This document shows, piece after piece, positions 43,283 to 54,366 of a stretch of 64,000 nt of DNA. Each line of letters begins with the position of its first letter. The stretch's first letter is position 1. Source of the stretch: Lactarius indigo (lineage: Eukaryota; Basidiomycota; Agaricomycetes; Russulales; Russulaceae); the NCBI GenBank assembly GCA_025766275.1, contig JAFKAC010000039.1, positions 525,020 to 589,019 on the forward strand. Reading direction: 5' to 3'. The position numbers and the translations under genes were made by a program. The notes beneath the pieces were generated by a model. The model saw nothing but the letters and a program-made list of their open reading frames with translations. It did no database searches and was not told the origin of the DNA.

Positions 43283-45119
43283 ATGGCGTCATTGAGCAAG
43301 CGATTGTCTGTTTCAAGTATCCATAGCCGCCGTAGCGCTAGTCCGGCCAGCATTCGCTTTGTCGCCGCACCGAACACAGAAAGCGAAGAGTGGGTCCGCG
43401 TCTGGGAGAACACCACCGCACAAGGTACGTGTGACCCCTCTCCTTACTCCGCGCCGATTCTGAGCTGCTCGAGAAGCCCTGGTCGAAGGCCCGGTAGTCG
43501 TTGTCGATCGCGAGATCGCGGTCGAAGACGCTTGCGACGTGAAATTCCCCCCCCCTTCTGCGCATCTCGAGCTGATCCTGGAGGCTATAGCTCCTGCTAT
43601 CCAAGGGCACCTCATGTCTCGCCATAAAGTCCGCTGATCCCGATGGACACTATTCTGGCTTATTCGACGTACGCCCCCCTCTCTACTTTGACCCGTGGCT
43701 TGACCGTGCTCCAGTTCGCAGACGTGAATGCGTTTTTGACCTTCGCCGCGACGCGACATACGTATACCCCTGAGCACCTCCAATCTCACCCGCGGGTCGC
43801 TCAGATCCTAGAAGCTGCAAAGGCAGGCCACGTCCCGGTGCAACTCGTGAGCAGTACGTTCATGCCGCATCGTCTACTTCCAGAAGCAGTGACTCCACCT
43901 TCTAAGATCTTTCCGAGAAAAACCCTCTCGTGGAGCTCGCGCATGATGCGTCCGTAATCTCTCTTCTCGCTATCTTTTCTTCCGGCGCACACCGAGGTAC
44001 GTCCGTCGCTTCAAACTTAGACAACAACGCCCACTCTATTTTCCAGTTCTCGTTAAGTCTCCGGCTGGATCCTCAGAGTCGCACCTTGGCGTGATTTCCG
44101 ATCTTCGTCTACTTGCATTCTTCAGCGCTTTCGCTCGTTCATCCGCCGCTGCAGTGCCACCGCTGCCGGAAATACAGCCCTCTCCGACGTTCTTGCATTA
44201 TGTCTCGAATCCCCTCGGCACGCTGCCACTTCCGTCGTTAAACCTGCACTTTGAGGTGGTCGCAGTGCACTCGCGTAAGAGCGTGCTCGATGCGATGCGG
44301 ATGATGAGCGATCTCGGCGTCAGTAGCGTCGCGGTTCTGGAGGAGGAGAGCGGAAATCTGTTGAGCGCTATCAGCGTTACGGACATTGGACAGGTCTGTG
44401 CGAGCTTGCCTCCTGGTTGTAGCGCTGTTTGCTAATAGTCATAACCGCAAGACGGTCGTGCCGTCACAAAGCAACCATATTTTGACGATGCCTGTTCACC
44501 AGCTTGTTTCACAGATCAAGGTTCGTCCTCTATGTTAAGCTACACGTTCCCTTCTTTATTCATACGACTTTCGAAGATGCCCCAAGGCTGGACAGATGGG
44601 GCTGATCGATATCCAGGTCCTCCACCCTCCCTAAGCGGCTCCACTAAGTGCTCATATGCAGCCGCACAGTGTACAGCGTGTTCCCGTCGTCCACACTAGC
44701 ATATACGATCCAGAAGGTACTGGCTAGTACGTGTATCGCCCCTTCCGTGCATTGGTCTGTGATAACAAAAATTTCACGTTGCAGCGAATTCGCACCGACT
44801 CTTCGTGACTTCCGAATCGAATGGCTCTGCTTCGCCATCCGCTGGCGGGCGTGGAAACTTATCCGGCGTCGTCTCGATTGGTGACAGTAAGCGTATTCAC
44901 TATTCCCCGGGACTGGCCCGTTGAAAGGCTGGCCTAACAGTCCTCTCGCTCTTCGCCCGTATCGCCAACATTCCCGACGTGGATCCATCGCGAATGCAAC
45001 GCCATAGGCGTGCGTCGTCTACTTCAAGCCACGGATCGACGTCTGGCATATTTGCGGAACATGTGCGCAGTGCTTCCAGAGGGAGTCTTCGGCGCACGAG
45101 TGCCCCCAGGGCGGCTTGA
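43283..45119 (+). CDS. SDS23: SDS23/MOC1 family CBS-domain protein, 11 exons
   Basis: Exons 43283-43424, 43465-43538, 43591-43668, 43715-43853, 43907-43996, 44047-44393, 44452-44520, 44577-44616, 44670-44726, 44785-44886 and 44941-45119; phases all close to 438 aa. Four CBS-type segments are visible: ALVEGPVVVVDREIAVEDAC to LLSKGTSCLAIKSAD; LVELAHDASVISLLAIFSSG; FEVVAVHSRKSVLDAMRMMS with VSSVAVLEEESGNLLSAISV; and VYSVFPSSTLAYTIQKVLA with HRLFVTSESNG. The ending VSIGDILSLFARIANIPDVD plus a Ser-rich tail is diagnostic of the family. Fission yeast Sds23/Moc1 binds and inhibits PP2A/PP6-type phosphatases and links nutrient state to mitotic entry and mating; the same role is inferred here. A Ser-rich N-terminus precedes the CBS region. 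Confidence 0.93.
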
Positions 45120-45302
45120 TTTGAAGCCAGCACATCGTTTTCATCTTTGTTTGTCTTATGTTTCGTTTCAATACTTCATTTTGTACAGTACAATGCTCTA
45201 CAAGTGGTTCGAGAAATAAGATGAGGTGTGGGTCCTGGCACATGACTAAGAGCGATAATATCCTCCTCGTGTTCCGTGCTTTTTTGTACATCAACTCCCA
45301 CC

Positions 45303-47256
45303 ATGGCTCCCTCAGAAAACCCTCTTGGCAATTCAATTCCTGCCTTCACAGAGCATGCGATCTCGGTCTCACTCCCAACATGGAGGGATAATGTCGGGTA
45401 CGAAGAGGGAGAAGCTCGTGTCATAGATGCCATGCAGACAGGATACCCTCGCTTTTTCATAAACCTGGATATCAGGAAAGTGAGTGCTGTTTTTTTTTTT
45501 ACCAGTGCCTCCCCTCACACAGCTTTTTTTTGTGATGTTGCACGTAGCTTTCCGCCCTCCTAGAACAAAAATTTGGCACACCCTCAGAGAGCTCCCTACT
45601 CTTCCCCTCCCGCAAATCCGCTGAGGCGTGTCGCGCATTCCTAGCCGCACGCGACGTCCTCGCGCGCGTCGTACAGCACTGCATCTCCGATCGCCTCTGC
45701 GTTTTCCACGTCCTGTTCCCTCGGGATCAATTCAGCACCGCCAAGCAATTCTGGCAACACACCGGTCTAGGCATCTCGAGCCGACTAGCCACGCGATGCC
45801 TCTCTGCGCTCGCATCCGCCTCCTCACCCACATCTTCGACTCCTCCGCATTTCAAACCAGGCGCGCACCGACACTACGCCTCCAAACCTGCACGCGAACC
45901 GTCTGGCGGCACCACTGAGCCGCTCGGGACGGACCAGTCCGTGTACCTCGAGCAGCGCTACGGACGGAATTTGGACGTCGCTGCGGCAGAACTGGCGAAG
46001 GGCGCGATGCGCCGCCGTATTGCGGGCGTGCTCGTGCGCGATGAGAGCGCCGCTAGTGGCGAGGCTGAGGTCGAGGTCGCGCAGAGCGTGCGTGGGGTCG
46101 CGGTCACGGAGCACGACGTGTTCCTCTTCCCGACTGGCATGAGCGCGATCTGGTCCGCGCACCAACTTGCCCTAGACGTCCGGGGCGTGAAAAAGAGCGT
46201 GTGCTTTGGGTGCGTCCGCCCGTCCATAGTCCACCTCGCGGCGGCTGAACTGAATGAATCGCTTCCCTATCAGCTTTCCGTACACCGATACGCTGAAGGT
46301 TCTCGAGAAGTGGGGTCCTGGATGCTACTTCTTAGGCCATGGGCTGGACTCTTCGATCGATGAGTTGGAAGAGATTTTGGAGGCGGAGCAAGCGAAGAAC
46401 CCGCATGAACCGCCGATCCTCGCGCTTTTCACCGAGTTCCCCTCCAACCCGCTCTTGCGCTCTGCCGATCTCTCGCGACTGCGCGCCCTCGCCGACAAGT
46501 ACGACTTTTTGATCGTCATCGATGACAGTATCGGCAATTTCATCAACGTCGAAACTCTGCCCTTTGCGGACATGGTGGCGACGAGCTTGTCGAAGCTCTT
46601 CAGTGGGGACTCAAACGTCATGGGTGGCAGGCATGTCTTTCGTCTTTGGTGCCTAACCTGGTAGACTCATTCACGTGGCATACAGTCTCGTGCTGAACCC
46701 CGCACGCAAGCACTATGCCGCACTCAAGGAACGACTGGTCACAAGATACGAAGACGTCTATTTCGACGAAGACGCCATCTTCATGGAACGCAACTCACGC
46801 AATTTCTCACAACGCGCCGCTAAAATCGACGCAAACGCCGAGCGCGTCTGCGACCTCTTACACGCCTCTTCTCAGGAGCCCTCCTCGCCCATCACCGAAG
46901 TCTTCTACCCCAAATGGCAGACCGCCGCGCACTACGCCGCACGCCGTCTGCCGGGCGGCGGCTTCGGCGGGCTGTTCTCGCTCACGTTCGCCAGCCCGCG
47001 CGCGGCGGAGGCGTTCTTCGACGCCCTTGCGTGCGACAAGGGCCCCTCCCTCGGCACCAACTTCACGCTTGCGTGCCCGTATACCATCCTCGCGCACTAT
47101 GGAGAACTAGACTGGGCGGCACGGTACGACGTGCCTAGCTCGCTCGTACGCGTTAGCGTCGGGCTTGAGGATCCAGAATGGCTGCACGATGTGTTCGCGA
47201 GCGCCGTGCGCGCGGCAGAGGAGGCGCACCGCGCTGACGCCAATGCAGGGGCGTGA
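45303..47256 (+). CDS. STR2: Cystathionine gamma-synthase (PLP enzyme), 4 exons
   Basis: Exons 45303-45479, 45548-46209, 46274-46630 and 46686-47256 give 588 aa. The enzyme joins an activated homoserine to cysteine to make cystathionine in methionine/cysteine transsulfuration. Family evidence: an N-terminal fungal extension ([20 protein letters not shown], then GYPRFF), [11 protein letters not shown], the Cys/Met-metabolism PLP fold with [32 protein letters not shown], the conserved Asp in [14 protein letters not shown], and the PLP lysine in [17 protein letters not shown]. The C-terminal domain includes FGGLFSLTF and [15 protein letters not shown]. Length agrees with fungal members (~550-640 aa). 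The third intron must use a GC donor (GCATGT). The start 183 bp after the SDS23 stop gives a short head-to-tail spacer, so its promoter must be compact. Confidence 0.93.
46631..46685 (+). other. GC-AG intron in the cystathionine gamma-synthase gene
   Basis: 55-nt intron with donor GCATGT and acceptor TACAG. Only this donor keeps the reading frame through NVMGG-S-LVLNP; a GT donor nearby (46634) gives the wrong phase. Confidence 0.8.
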
Positions 47257-49097
47257 GGCGGTGTTTAACACTCACTCCCCCCCGCACACGCTACGTCCAT
47301 CCAACTGGACCTCTTTTCTGTCGCTCCTTCCGGAGCTGCTCGCCCCATCCAACTGGCGCGGGATTCATTGGGCCATCCAACTGGACTATTCTGTGTCACT
47401 AGCCCATCCAACTGGGCGTGTATGGCGAGGAGGCTGGTCAGGGACTATGTTGATATTCTGGAGCGGAACAGACGGTTTAGAGACCGTTAGTAGAAACGCT
47501 GTCCTGTAACATGTAACTTGTAGGAAGGTGTCACTCAAGGCCTGACCGGAGTAACGACAGCAATATTTGGGATACCAGTGGCGCTAGTCACTTCCACCTA
47601 TCATACGGACTTTCACGACAGACACTAGGGAAGATCGCGTCATGGGATGAGTCATTACAGAGTAGGATAGGACAACCGTTCGCATTGAGAACACCTAGCA
47701 ATGTAGCGTAGCAGAGTAGGTGAAGAGGTCACAACGCAAGGGCTATCAAGTATTGCTCGAAGTGGTCATAACTTAGCGACGGTGCGCATAATCTAAGGGA
47801 TGAGGAACGCCTCACCTGATGATTGGCAACCTGGCAAGGGTGAAGTGCTTGGAGAAAAAAAATACCTCACGAGGAGATAAGAACAAAAAATTGGTCGACG
47901 CAGCAGACCCAGAGTAGTCTGAATCGAGTTTCACGCCCTTCCCTTCCCAGGAAGGAAGCGCGCGAGCCGCAAATTGAACTCAAGGACAGAACATTCGCTA
48001 TTCCTTGCACCCCGCACCCCTCATACACCAGTTTCCCCAACCTAGCAAGCCAAGCAGTCCCCGGTGGCATCATCTGTGGGGACCACCGACGCGACATACG
48101 AAAAAGGTTTATCGCACAGAGGTCAAACACCAATCAGGTGAGTGACCTGTTGCTCGCTGTCATGACAGTCGAGCACACACAGCAAAGACGGGCGGCAGCG
48201 GCTCATTTACATGGCCGTGCTCAACTCTTCCCCACACACAGGGGGGATCGAGGGATGTCCCGCATGCACAAGCGTCTGGCCATGTATTGTCGTATGCTCT
48301 ATGCAAACGGCTTGTTGAACATAGAGAGGTCAAGGTTTGCTAGGTCAAGGAGCTGCAGCGCCCGCCAGTGACTCGGCCCGACCCGGGAAGGACGGAGAGG
48401 TGCGATAGGGTGATAGTGGGGAGACGAAGGAATGAGACGAAATGAGGTGCCCGGGCTCCGCAACAAATCTCAAGGCCTCCAACAGCACCCTCCCCTCGCA
48501 TCCGGCACCAGACACGAAGCCAGGATACCAGACGAAAGGATCGTTGGGGATAAACACTGAGGGAGGAACAATTCCTTGTTTATCGCTCGACCATTACAAG
48601 TCGGACCCTGCTAGAGTCGATCAAAGGAGCCTTGAAGACTCAGACCTTAGCCCGCTCGCGAAATGAGAAGTAGAACTTCCTGTACGTGGCGAGCCTTGCG
48701 GCCTTGGGTCTGCTGCGTGAGTAAGAAAGGAAAGATCGACGACGCGCGTTGACGTGGGTTAGTGCATACGTAATCTTCCCATCACGTGTATCGTTGTCGA
48801 GCCCTCGATTCGCTCGGTCTCGACCTTTCAATTACGCCCGGTCAAGAACCTCGGCCTCTGTAAACACTCAAGTGTGTAAAGAATTGGGCTGCTTCTAGAC
48901 GTCAGCTGGACACTCGTTTTTTCCTGCCACGTGAGCGACGCGTTCTGTTCCTTTGGCGTTGTTTGGCCTTACTAATTACGGAACACTGTGTCATTGGTCC
49001 CTTCCAGTTCAACATTGCCGCCTGGTGCTGTCCTCCGCTTAAGCCGCAAGCAACCGACCTTTTCCCTTATAGATTAAATTCCCTTAATCGTTACACT
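47257..49097. other. Intergenic with four copies of a 12-bp motif
   Basis: CCATCCAACTGG occurs at about 47307, 47347, 47372 and 47403, within 110 bp after the cystathionine gamma-synthase stop. The rest of this 1.8-kb stretch shows only short unsupported open frames. The last ~200 bp form the leader and promoter of the gene at 49098. Confidence 0.6.
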
Positions 49098-50444
49098 ATG
49101 CCACGCGACGCAAGCGCCTCTGCCAACGGACGAAGCAAAACCTACGAGGCCCTCGTCAAATCCTTGTTCACGAACATGTCACACGTCAAAGAGCCCGACG
49201 TACCGCCCCGCCCACAAAGCCGAATTGGATTTCGAAGGAATAAATCCCCAAAGACCAAGCACGCTTCCCAACCCGACCGGGCCTCGATCCACGTCGTCGA
49301 CGACACCACCGCGGGAGCAGCCATGCCCATGCCGAGTGCCCACTCTGACGAAGACACCGCCGACTCTGAGACCTCAGACGAATGGTCCACCGACTCGGAC
49401 ACGAGCGACACCACCTTTTCCAGCGACCTCCCTTCATGTTTTCCCGCCCCATCGACGCCCCCGCCTATCCTCGTCCCGGACGCGTTCCCAGACCAAGACC
49501 TTCTTCCAATCCCCTCGGAGCTGCCCATCCCCATGCATCACCAGCCCATGCACCGGCCCGCGATGTTCCCGCACCACGGCCTGTCACGCAGCGCGCTGCA
49601 GCACCAAAAGTGGCTGTGGAACACGCGCTATGACGAATGGATGCAGTGGCGGGCCGATGTCGATTCGGCCGAGGCGGCCGAGATGGACGCGTACGGCGGA
49701 ATCACGAATCCGAGCATGATCGAGCCGCCGCCGCCGCTCAGACGCGCATCGTCCTCGCCCGTGCTCCCAGAGTCCGAATGTACGGGGAAGATGAACGAGA
49801 AGATATTCCCCCGGACGGGCGACCTGACCGACTTGCACGACCCGCAGGTCGTGCGGCTCGATCAGACGTTCTGCAACTACCCACTCTGGACGATACAGAA
49901 GGTCCTCTTTGTCTGCAGCATGGACACCGCGGCGCGTGGTGAGGGTCTCGGCTCGCGGGATTCGGAGCGGGCCGATGATGACCAAGAAGCCGAGGATGCG
50001 CTAGAGTCGGACAGCACCATCCCGTTATTGACGAGGCTGCGCTGGGAGCAGAGCTGGCACACACGCTGGGAGGTTCTCACTGCACTCGTCAGGATGACTG
50101 AGCGGGCCGTCCTCGCACACGGACCCACCACGATCCCTGCCACCGTCACAACACCCATAGGGCTTCCCGTAGTAGCCAGGAGGCTCACAGACGTCGCCAT
50201 CGAGAGCTCAGCTACCAGAGTTCCAACACGCTTCTTCTTGGCGGGCTCTGAGCAGCTGGGAGGAGTCGACGGTAGTGAAAGCGACGATGACGATGATGAA
50301 GACGACTATGGAGAGGTCATCCTCAATCCACGATTCAGCTTACAGAGGTCGGTGCCGGATAGGTGTGGCTTGGGGCGTCCCATTTTGCACGCCCAGATAC
50401 TGCCCCTAGACGTGCGGAGGGGAGTCAAGGCGCTACGCTCGTGA
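49098..50444 (+). CDS. Conserved-looking fungal protein of unknown function
   Basis: 448 aa from ATG 49098 (MPRDASASANGRSKTYEALV); the open frame extends upstream to 48963, but the stretch before 49098 looks like leader. A single exon. Residues 70-150 are acidic and Ser/Thr-rich (DEDTADSETSDEWSTDSDTS), followed by a Pro/His-rich section with MHHQPMHRPAMF. The more ordered part is ~200-400: LQHQKWLWNTRYDEWMQWRA, VVRLDQTFCNYPLWTIQKVL and RLRWEQSWHTRWEVLTALVR. An acidic run (DDDDDEDD) lies near the end. No signal peptide, membrane span or recognised catalytic motif. High GC and strong codon bias support coding. I do not recognise the family. Confidence 0.8.
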   Translation: MPRDASASANGRSKTYEALVKSLFTNMSHVKEPDVPPRPQSRIGFRRNKSPKTKHASQPDRASIHVVDDTTAGAAMPMPSAHSDEDTADSETSDEWSTDSDTSDTTFSSDLPSCFPAPSTPPPILVPDAFPDQDLLPIPSELPIPMHHQPMHRPAMFPHHGLSRSALQHQKWLWNTRYDEWMQWRADVDSAEAAEMDAYGGITNPSMIEPPPPLRRASSSPVLPESECTGKMNEKIFPRTGDLTDLHDPQVVRLDQTFCNYPLWTIQKVLFVCSMDTAARGEGLGSRDSERADDDQEAEDALESDSTIPLLTRLRWEQSWHTRWEVLTALVRMTERAVLAHGPTTIPATVTTPIGLPVVARRLTDVAIESSATRVPTRFFLAGSEQLGGVDGSESDDDDDEDDYGEVILNPRFSLQRSVPDRCGLGRPILHAQILPLDVRRGVKALRS

Positions 50445-52409
50445 TTCTCATTGACGATAAAACTAAAACTTACACATTCTAAAGCACTCAGTACACGGAA
50501 CAACCACTAGCATCTCGATTATGATACTACCCCTCGGAGTTTTGTATGATAGCACACTACTTTGTACTGTACTGTTAATCGATTTGTACTTCCATAATAG
50601 GGATCTATCTCTTTCTTATCTCTAACCGGCAGACTGGAAGCTATGCTATGGTGTTGAGAAGCAGCACGAGCCAAAAGTTATCATGCAATTGATCAGAGTT
50701 AAAGGTTTGCGCAGCGTAACCTAGCCGACCGGACACAGGTGTCCTCGTTATGCTTGTCATGAAACATACTCATTGCAATGACAACTCCTCCGCCATGCGT
50801 GTCCCACGAGGAAAGCACTTGATCTTCAAGTCCCACATGTTACGCGTAGACCAAAGTCCAGGAACGGACCCAATTGTCCGCGCACACGCCGGTGCCACGC
50901 ACGCCCACGCCGTTCTATCAGAATGTAACATGCGTCGAGTAGCAGGTGAGCGGAGGAGAATCGGGGTACGATGGCGCTTGCCAAAGCCGGGATAAGCGAA
51001 AAGAAGATCCCAGTGAAGAGAGATCGACAACAGCGTCTGTTTATCTGTCTCATGACTGCGAAGCTCGCTAGTCTGGCGTTATTGTTAATTTTATGTTCGT
51101 TGATGCCATGCCAAGGCTCAGTGCGTGCGGTCGCTCAGGATAATGTCAGGACCGGCCGGTGATCGGTAAATGACACGTTGCACGACTTTATTCTCTCATC
51201 AGAGCGTGGAAAAGCTGAGCTGAGCGTAGCTAGAGGGCCATCGGGAGAAGCGTGGATCGTTTCTATTGGGCGTATCAATTGACGAGCTAATGGAATGGAG
51301 GGCAGAAATCCCTTCCAGTAGAAAGACCGGCGGCTAGATTAGATATCCTCGGAGGCAGCCGGATGTGTTAAAAATTGAAAGGCCCAACAAAGAAACGGAG
51401 GTTGCAAACATACAGCAGAAGCCAAGTTCGCGCAGCGAAACCGGACTAATACCGACGGTGATATTAGAATGTACGGGTGGAGTAGGACGAAGAGACGGCC
51501 GTCCTCCGTTGAAAAAGCGAGACTGACGGTTACAGAAAGACCCGCAGCTTGGGCGGCTAGAAGGCGAGGTCACCACCCCTAAGTACCGTATACAATACAT
51601 ACCGCGGGCGGAATATCTGTAGACGAGATCTAGAGGCGCGGGAATCGGTAACCAAAGCAGTAGGCGATAGGTCATGAGGTAGCTCCCATAACAAGTAGGA
51701 AAGGTCTGGTCAGCCACGAGAAAAGAAGATAAGAGAACAGGTAATTCAAAAGGGTCAGCAGGTAGTGCCAGACATTAAGGATGGATGAGAGACGAATGAG
51801 ACATTGGCCGAGTCTGGCGTCGATTCAGTCGGAGAATGGTTTTGAGCCTGAGAAGCCTGTTCGAATTTACGTTGGACTTGATCATGCGTGTCGGTTTAGC
51901 GCCGCGGAACTTGCATTATACGACGAACCTGCGTCCCCTGAGCAGCGTTTGTGCAGTCAGATGTGAGGAGCCAAGAGTGCCCGCCTTCGTTTTTCAAGTT
52001 GTTTGACAGGCGCCAAAAGCTTGGTGAGTTTTTCACACGTGGACGGCATCCCCCATCCCCCAAACCACATCATCGTCGCCCGCGGTTTCTCTGTCGCATT
52101 GTTTCTGACTGAAATCCCCCTCCAGAATTGTGCAAATTTGAACCACCAAAAATCAAGGGCGAGGCGCAGTACGTGGACTTTCCGCAGGCGAAGAGCTCAC
52201 CTGAATTTGAGGCGGAGCACCATCCAAGCTGAGTCTCGAGCGGCGACGAGATCTTGAAATCCCGAACAAACCAAGGGCCGAGTGCGCCGTCCTTCGATTC
52301 TACTTTCCCATCGTCTGTTCGCTGACAATGATGTCTAGTTCGACCCCTTTGCGAAGTATCAGTCTCTCCACCGTAACTTCTCTTGTCATCATACGCCGCT
52401 CTAGACGTC
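50445..52409. other. Intergenic, ~2 kb, no gene called
   Basis: Open frames up to 127 codons occur, none with introns, domains or repeats that would support them. A 61-codon frame at 51781-51966 (YVGLDHACRFSAAELALYD) is the most protein-like but stands alone. Confidence 0.55.
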
Positions 52410-53701
52410 ATGAGCGGCGAACAAGCCAAAACCCCTACTGGGATTTCTGAACAACCATCCCACCCTACCATTCCACCATATCCTTTCCCTGGAGCACCGT
52501 ACCCACCTCCTCCCGGTGCTTATACTTGGTATTACCCCCCGCCCGCGGACCCCAACGGTGATCCGAATGCCCCCCCTCCTGGGTCGTACGTTATGTTTCC
52601 CCCCCCTGGAATAATGTATGGGTATCCCCCTCCTCCTGCCCCTTCCCAGGGTATGTTTAATACTCCTCGTTCGAACCTCTTATCCCTCTATTTCTCTGCT
52701 TGGGTCGTCTGATGAAGATCTCAGGTTATGGGCAGTTCCCACCTCCAGCGCCTCCGGCGGTCACGCGGGCAAAACGCAAACAAGTCAAGATGGCAGTAAG
52801 TTGTATTTGTTTTGTCTGACCTGTGCACCACCACATTGACCGCAATGATCAAAGTGCACGAATTGCGCCGCCGCCTGTAAGCGGTGCGACGACTCACGTC
52901 CGTGCCAAAGGTGCCAAAAGTATGGACTCGTTGATTCGTGCAGAGACGGCGTCCGCAAGGCCCGAAAGGTCGGCACTAAGCGTGGTCCCTACAAACGTAA
53001 AAGCAAGCTCCCGGCTCCTGAGGCGCCACCTTATCCCGGTCTGCACCCACGGCTCTGAACTTAATTACATCTCTCATAATTTCCTTGTAGGGTTTCCTCC
53101 CAACGGCGACGGTTCGTGGCCTGCCCCGTCGGATCAAACGAACGGTGTCCCCCCGGGAGCACCGCCAGCGATGCCACCCCAGTACCTCCCACCAGAGGGA
53201 TACTGGCCATACCCATATTATCCTCCTCCTCCCGGTTACGTTCCGCCTCCAGATGGCCACACTAATGGCGATGGGCAGCCGCCCCATCAGCCTGCTTATT
53301 ATCCAATTCACCCCGGGTACCCCGCCATGGCTATCTATCCTCCTCATCCAGGGGCATACGGACCCATTCCTCCCCCGCCCAGCCAGGCACACCCTCCACC
53401 GTCCACGGAGCAAGCGGCCGGCAACCAGACGGCGACTTTAGATGAGGAGAATCCGCCAGCGGAGCGCGGAAGGAAGAAAAAGCGATTGGGTGGTGCAGAT
53501 GACACATCAAAGCCCGGAAAGAGACCCAAGAAAGTTAAGCGTGTCGCCAACCCAGCCAGCGAGGTGGTAGTAGCCGCTGCGTCAGCCTCCCCTCCTCCTC
53601 CCTCAATTGACTCTCATGACGACCGCGCCAGTCCGGTCATTCACAATGTTCCCATCATTGCGGACCCTGAGCCGCTTCCTCCTGTCATCGCTGCAGCGTG
53701 A
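52410..53701 (+). CDS. Zn2Cys6 transcription factor with Pro/Tyr-rich flanks, 4 exons
   Basis: Exons 52410-52650, 52725-52795, 52855-53038 and 53091-53701 give 368 aa; three GT-AG introns. The binuclear zinc cluster (residues ~105-133) has the pattern CX2CX6CX5CX2CX8C, with an additional Cys four residues after the second ligand, and is followed by a basic stretch KVGTKRGPYKRKSK that would contact DNA. N-terminal to it are ~100 residues rich in Pro, Tyr and Gly (PPPPGAYTWYYPPPADP); C-terminal is another such region (YWPYPYYPPPPGYVPP) and a lysine/arginine-rich nuclear localisation segment (RGRKKKRLGG, KRPKKVKR). A fungal-specific middle homology domain is absent. Likely a nuclear regulator; its targets cannot be inferred from position. 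Confidence 0.9.
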
Positions 53702-54366
53702 GCGTTTGGACGGACTGGCCCACCTTGCGATGGACATTGGCAATTTGTTTTTCCTCGCGTCGCGCTAATAATCGGACTGCCATGACTTGAATTCTTTTTT
53801 TTTTTTTTTACTCATCCTGGATCTGCAAGTCCTGCCTCTCTCGCCGGCGGCTGTTCGATCACCCGACCACCACGCGTGCTCCTCGATGGTCCGCGCGTGG
53901 CGGTCTATTGATTACGAACTGCGGTTGTCGTGACTGTATGCGTTTTGTCTATATAGATATTTACCGTTGATCGTCTGCGTCTTGCGTTCTGTCAGACTGT
54001 ACGCCCCATATGTTCTTTGTCGTTGCAAAATTCCCTGTCTCGTGATGCTATCGTCATCTGGTACTTGCGTGTCCCGAGTCGTGTTTTATATTTATCTGTT
54101 GTTACTGCCATCGACGGAGATACTATAGTGTCTCCGAAATGTGTATGTGCATCGTTCCCAAGCCCATCATTTAAGCTTTCTCCCAACTGTGAAGAAGATT
54201 TAGGTGTCAACGTGTCAACACTGGTGCGTCTTTACGTCTTTAATACACCACCGGCTATTGCCGAAAAACTGTCGGCAATATCCGAGGTGGGGTTCCCTGT
54301 TCCTCTGTTCCGGCGTCTGTTCCCTCATTTCGCTGTCGTTGTCCACCTCTCATTCTACAAATCATC
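53702..54366. other. Spacer between the Zn2Cys6 factor and MAM33
   Basis: A pyrimidine-rich region includes a T13 run at about 53797-53809. The 3' half is the promoter and leader of MAM33 and contains two inverted repeats, one at 54117-54137 (GGAGATACTATAGTGTCTCC) and the stronger hairpin listed separately. Confidence 0.6.
54256..54280. promoter_or_regulatory. Strong hairpin in the MAM33 5' region
   Basis: A perfect 9-bp stem TATTGCCGA / TCGGCAATA with a 7-nt loop, extended outward by CCACC / GGTGG with small bulges. It ends about 75 nt before the MAM33 ATG and so could lie in the 5' UTR, or mark an intrinsic inverted-repeat protein site. Confidence 0.5.

Noticed and set aside
51052..51162. 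Short + strand peptide with a signal-like hydrophobic core
   Set aside because: Only ~36 residues, with no leader, cysteine pattern or homolog in the window.
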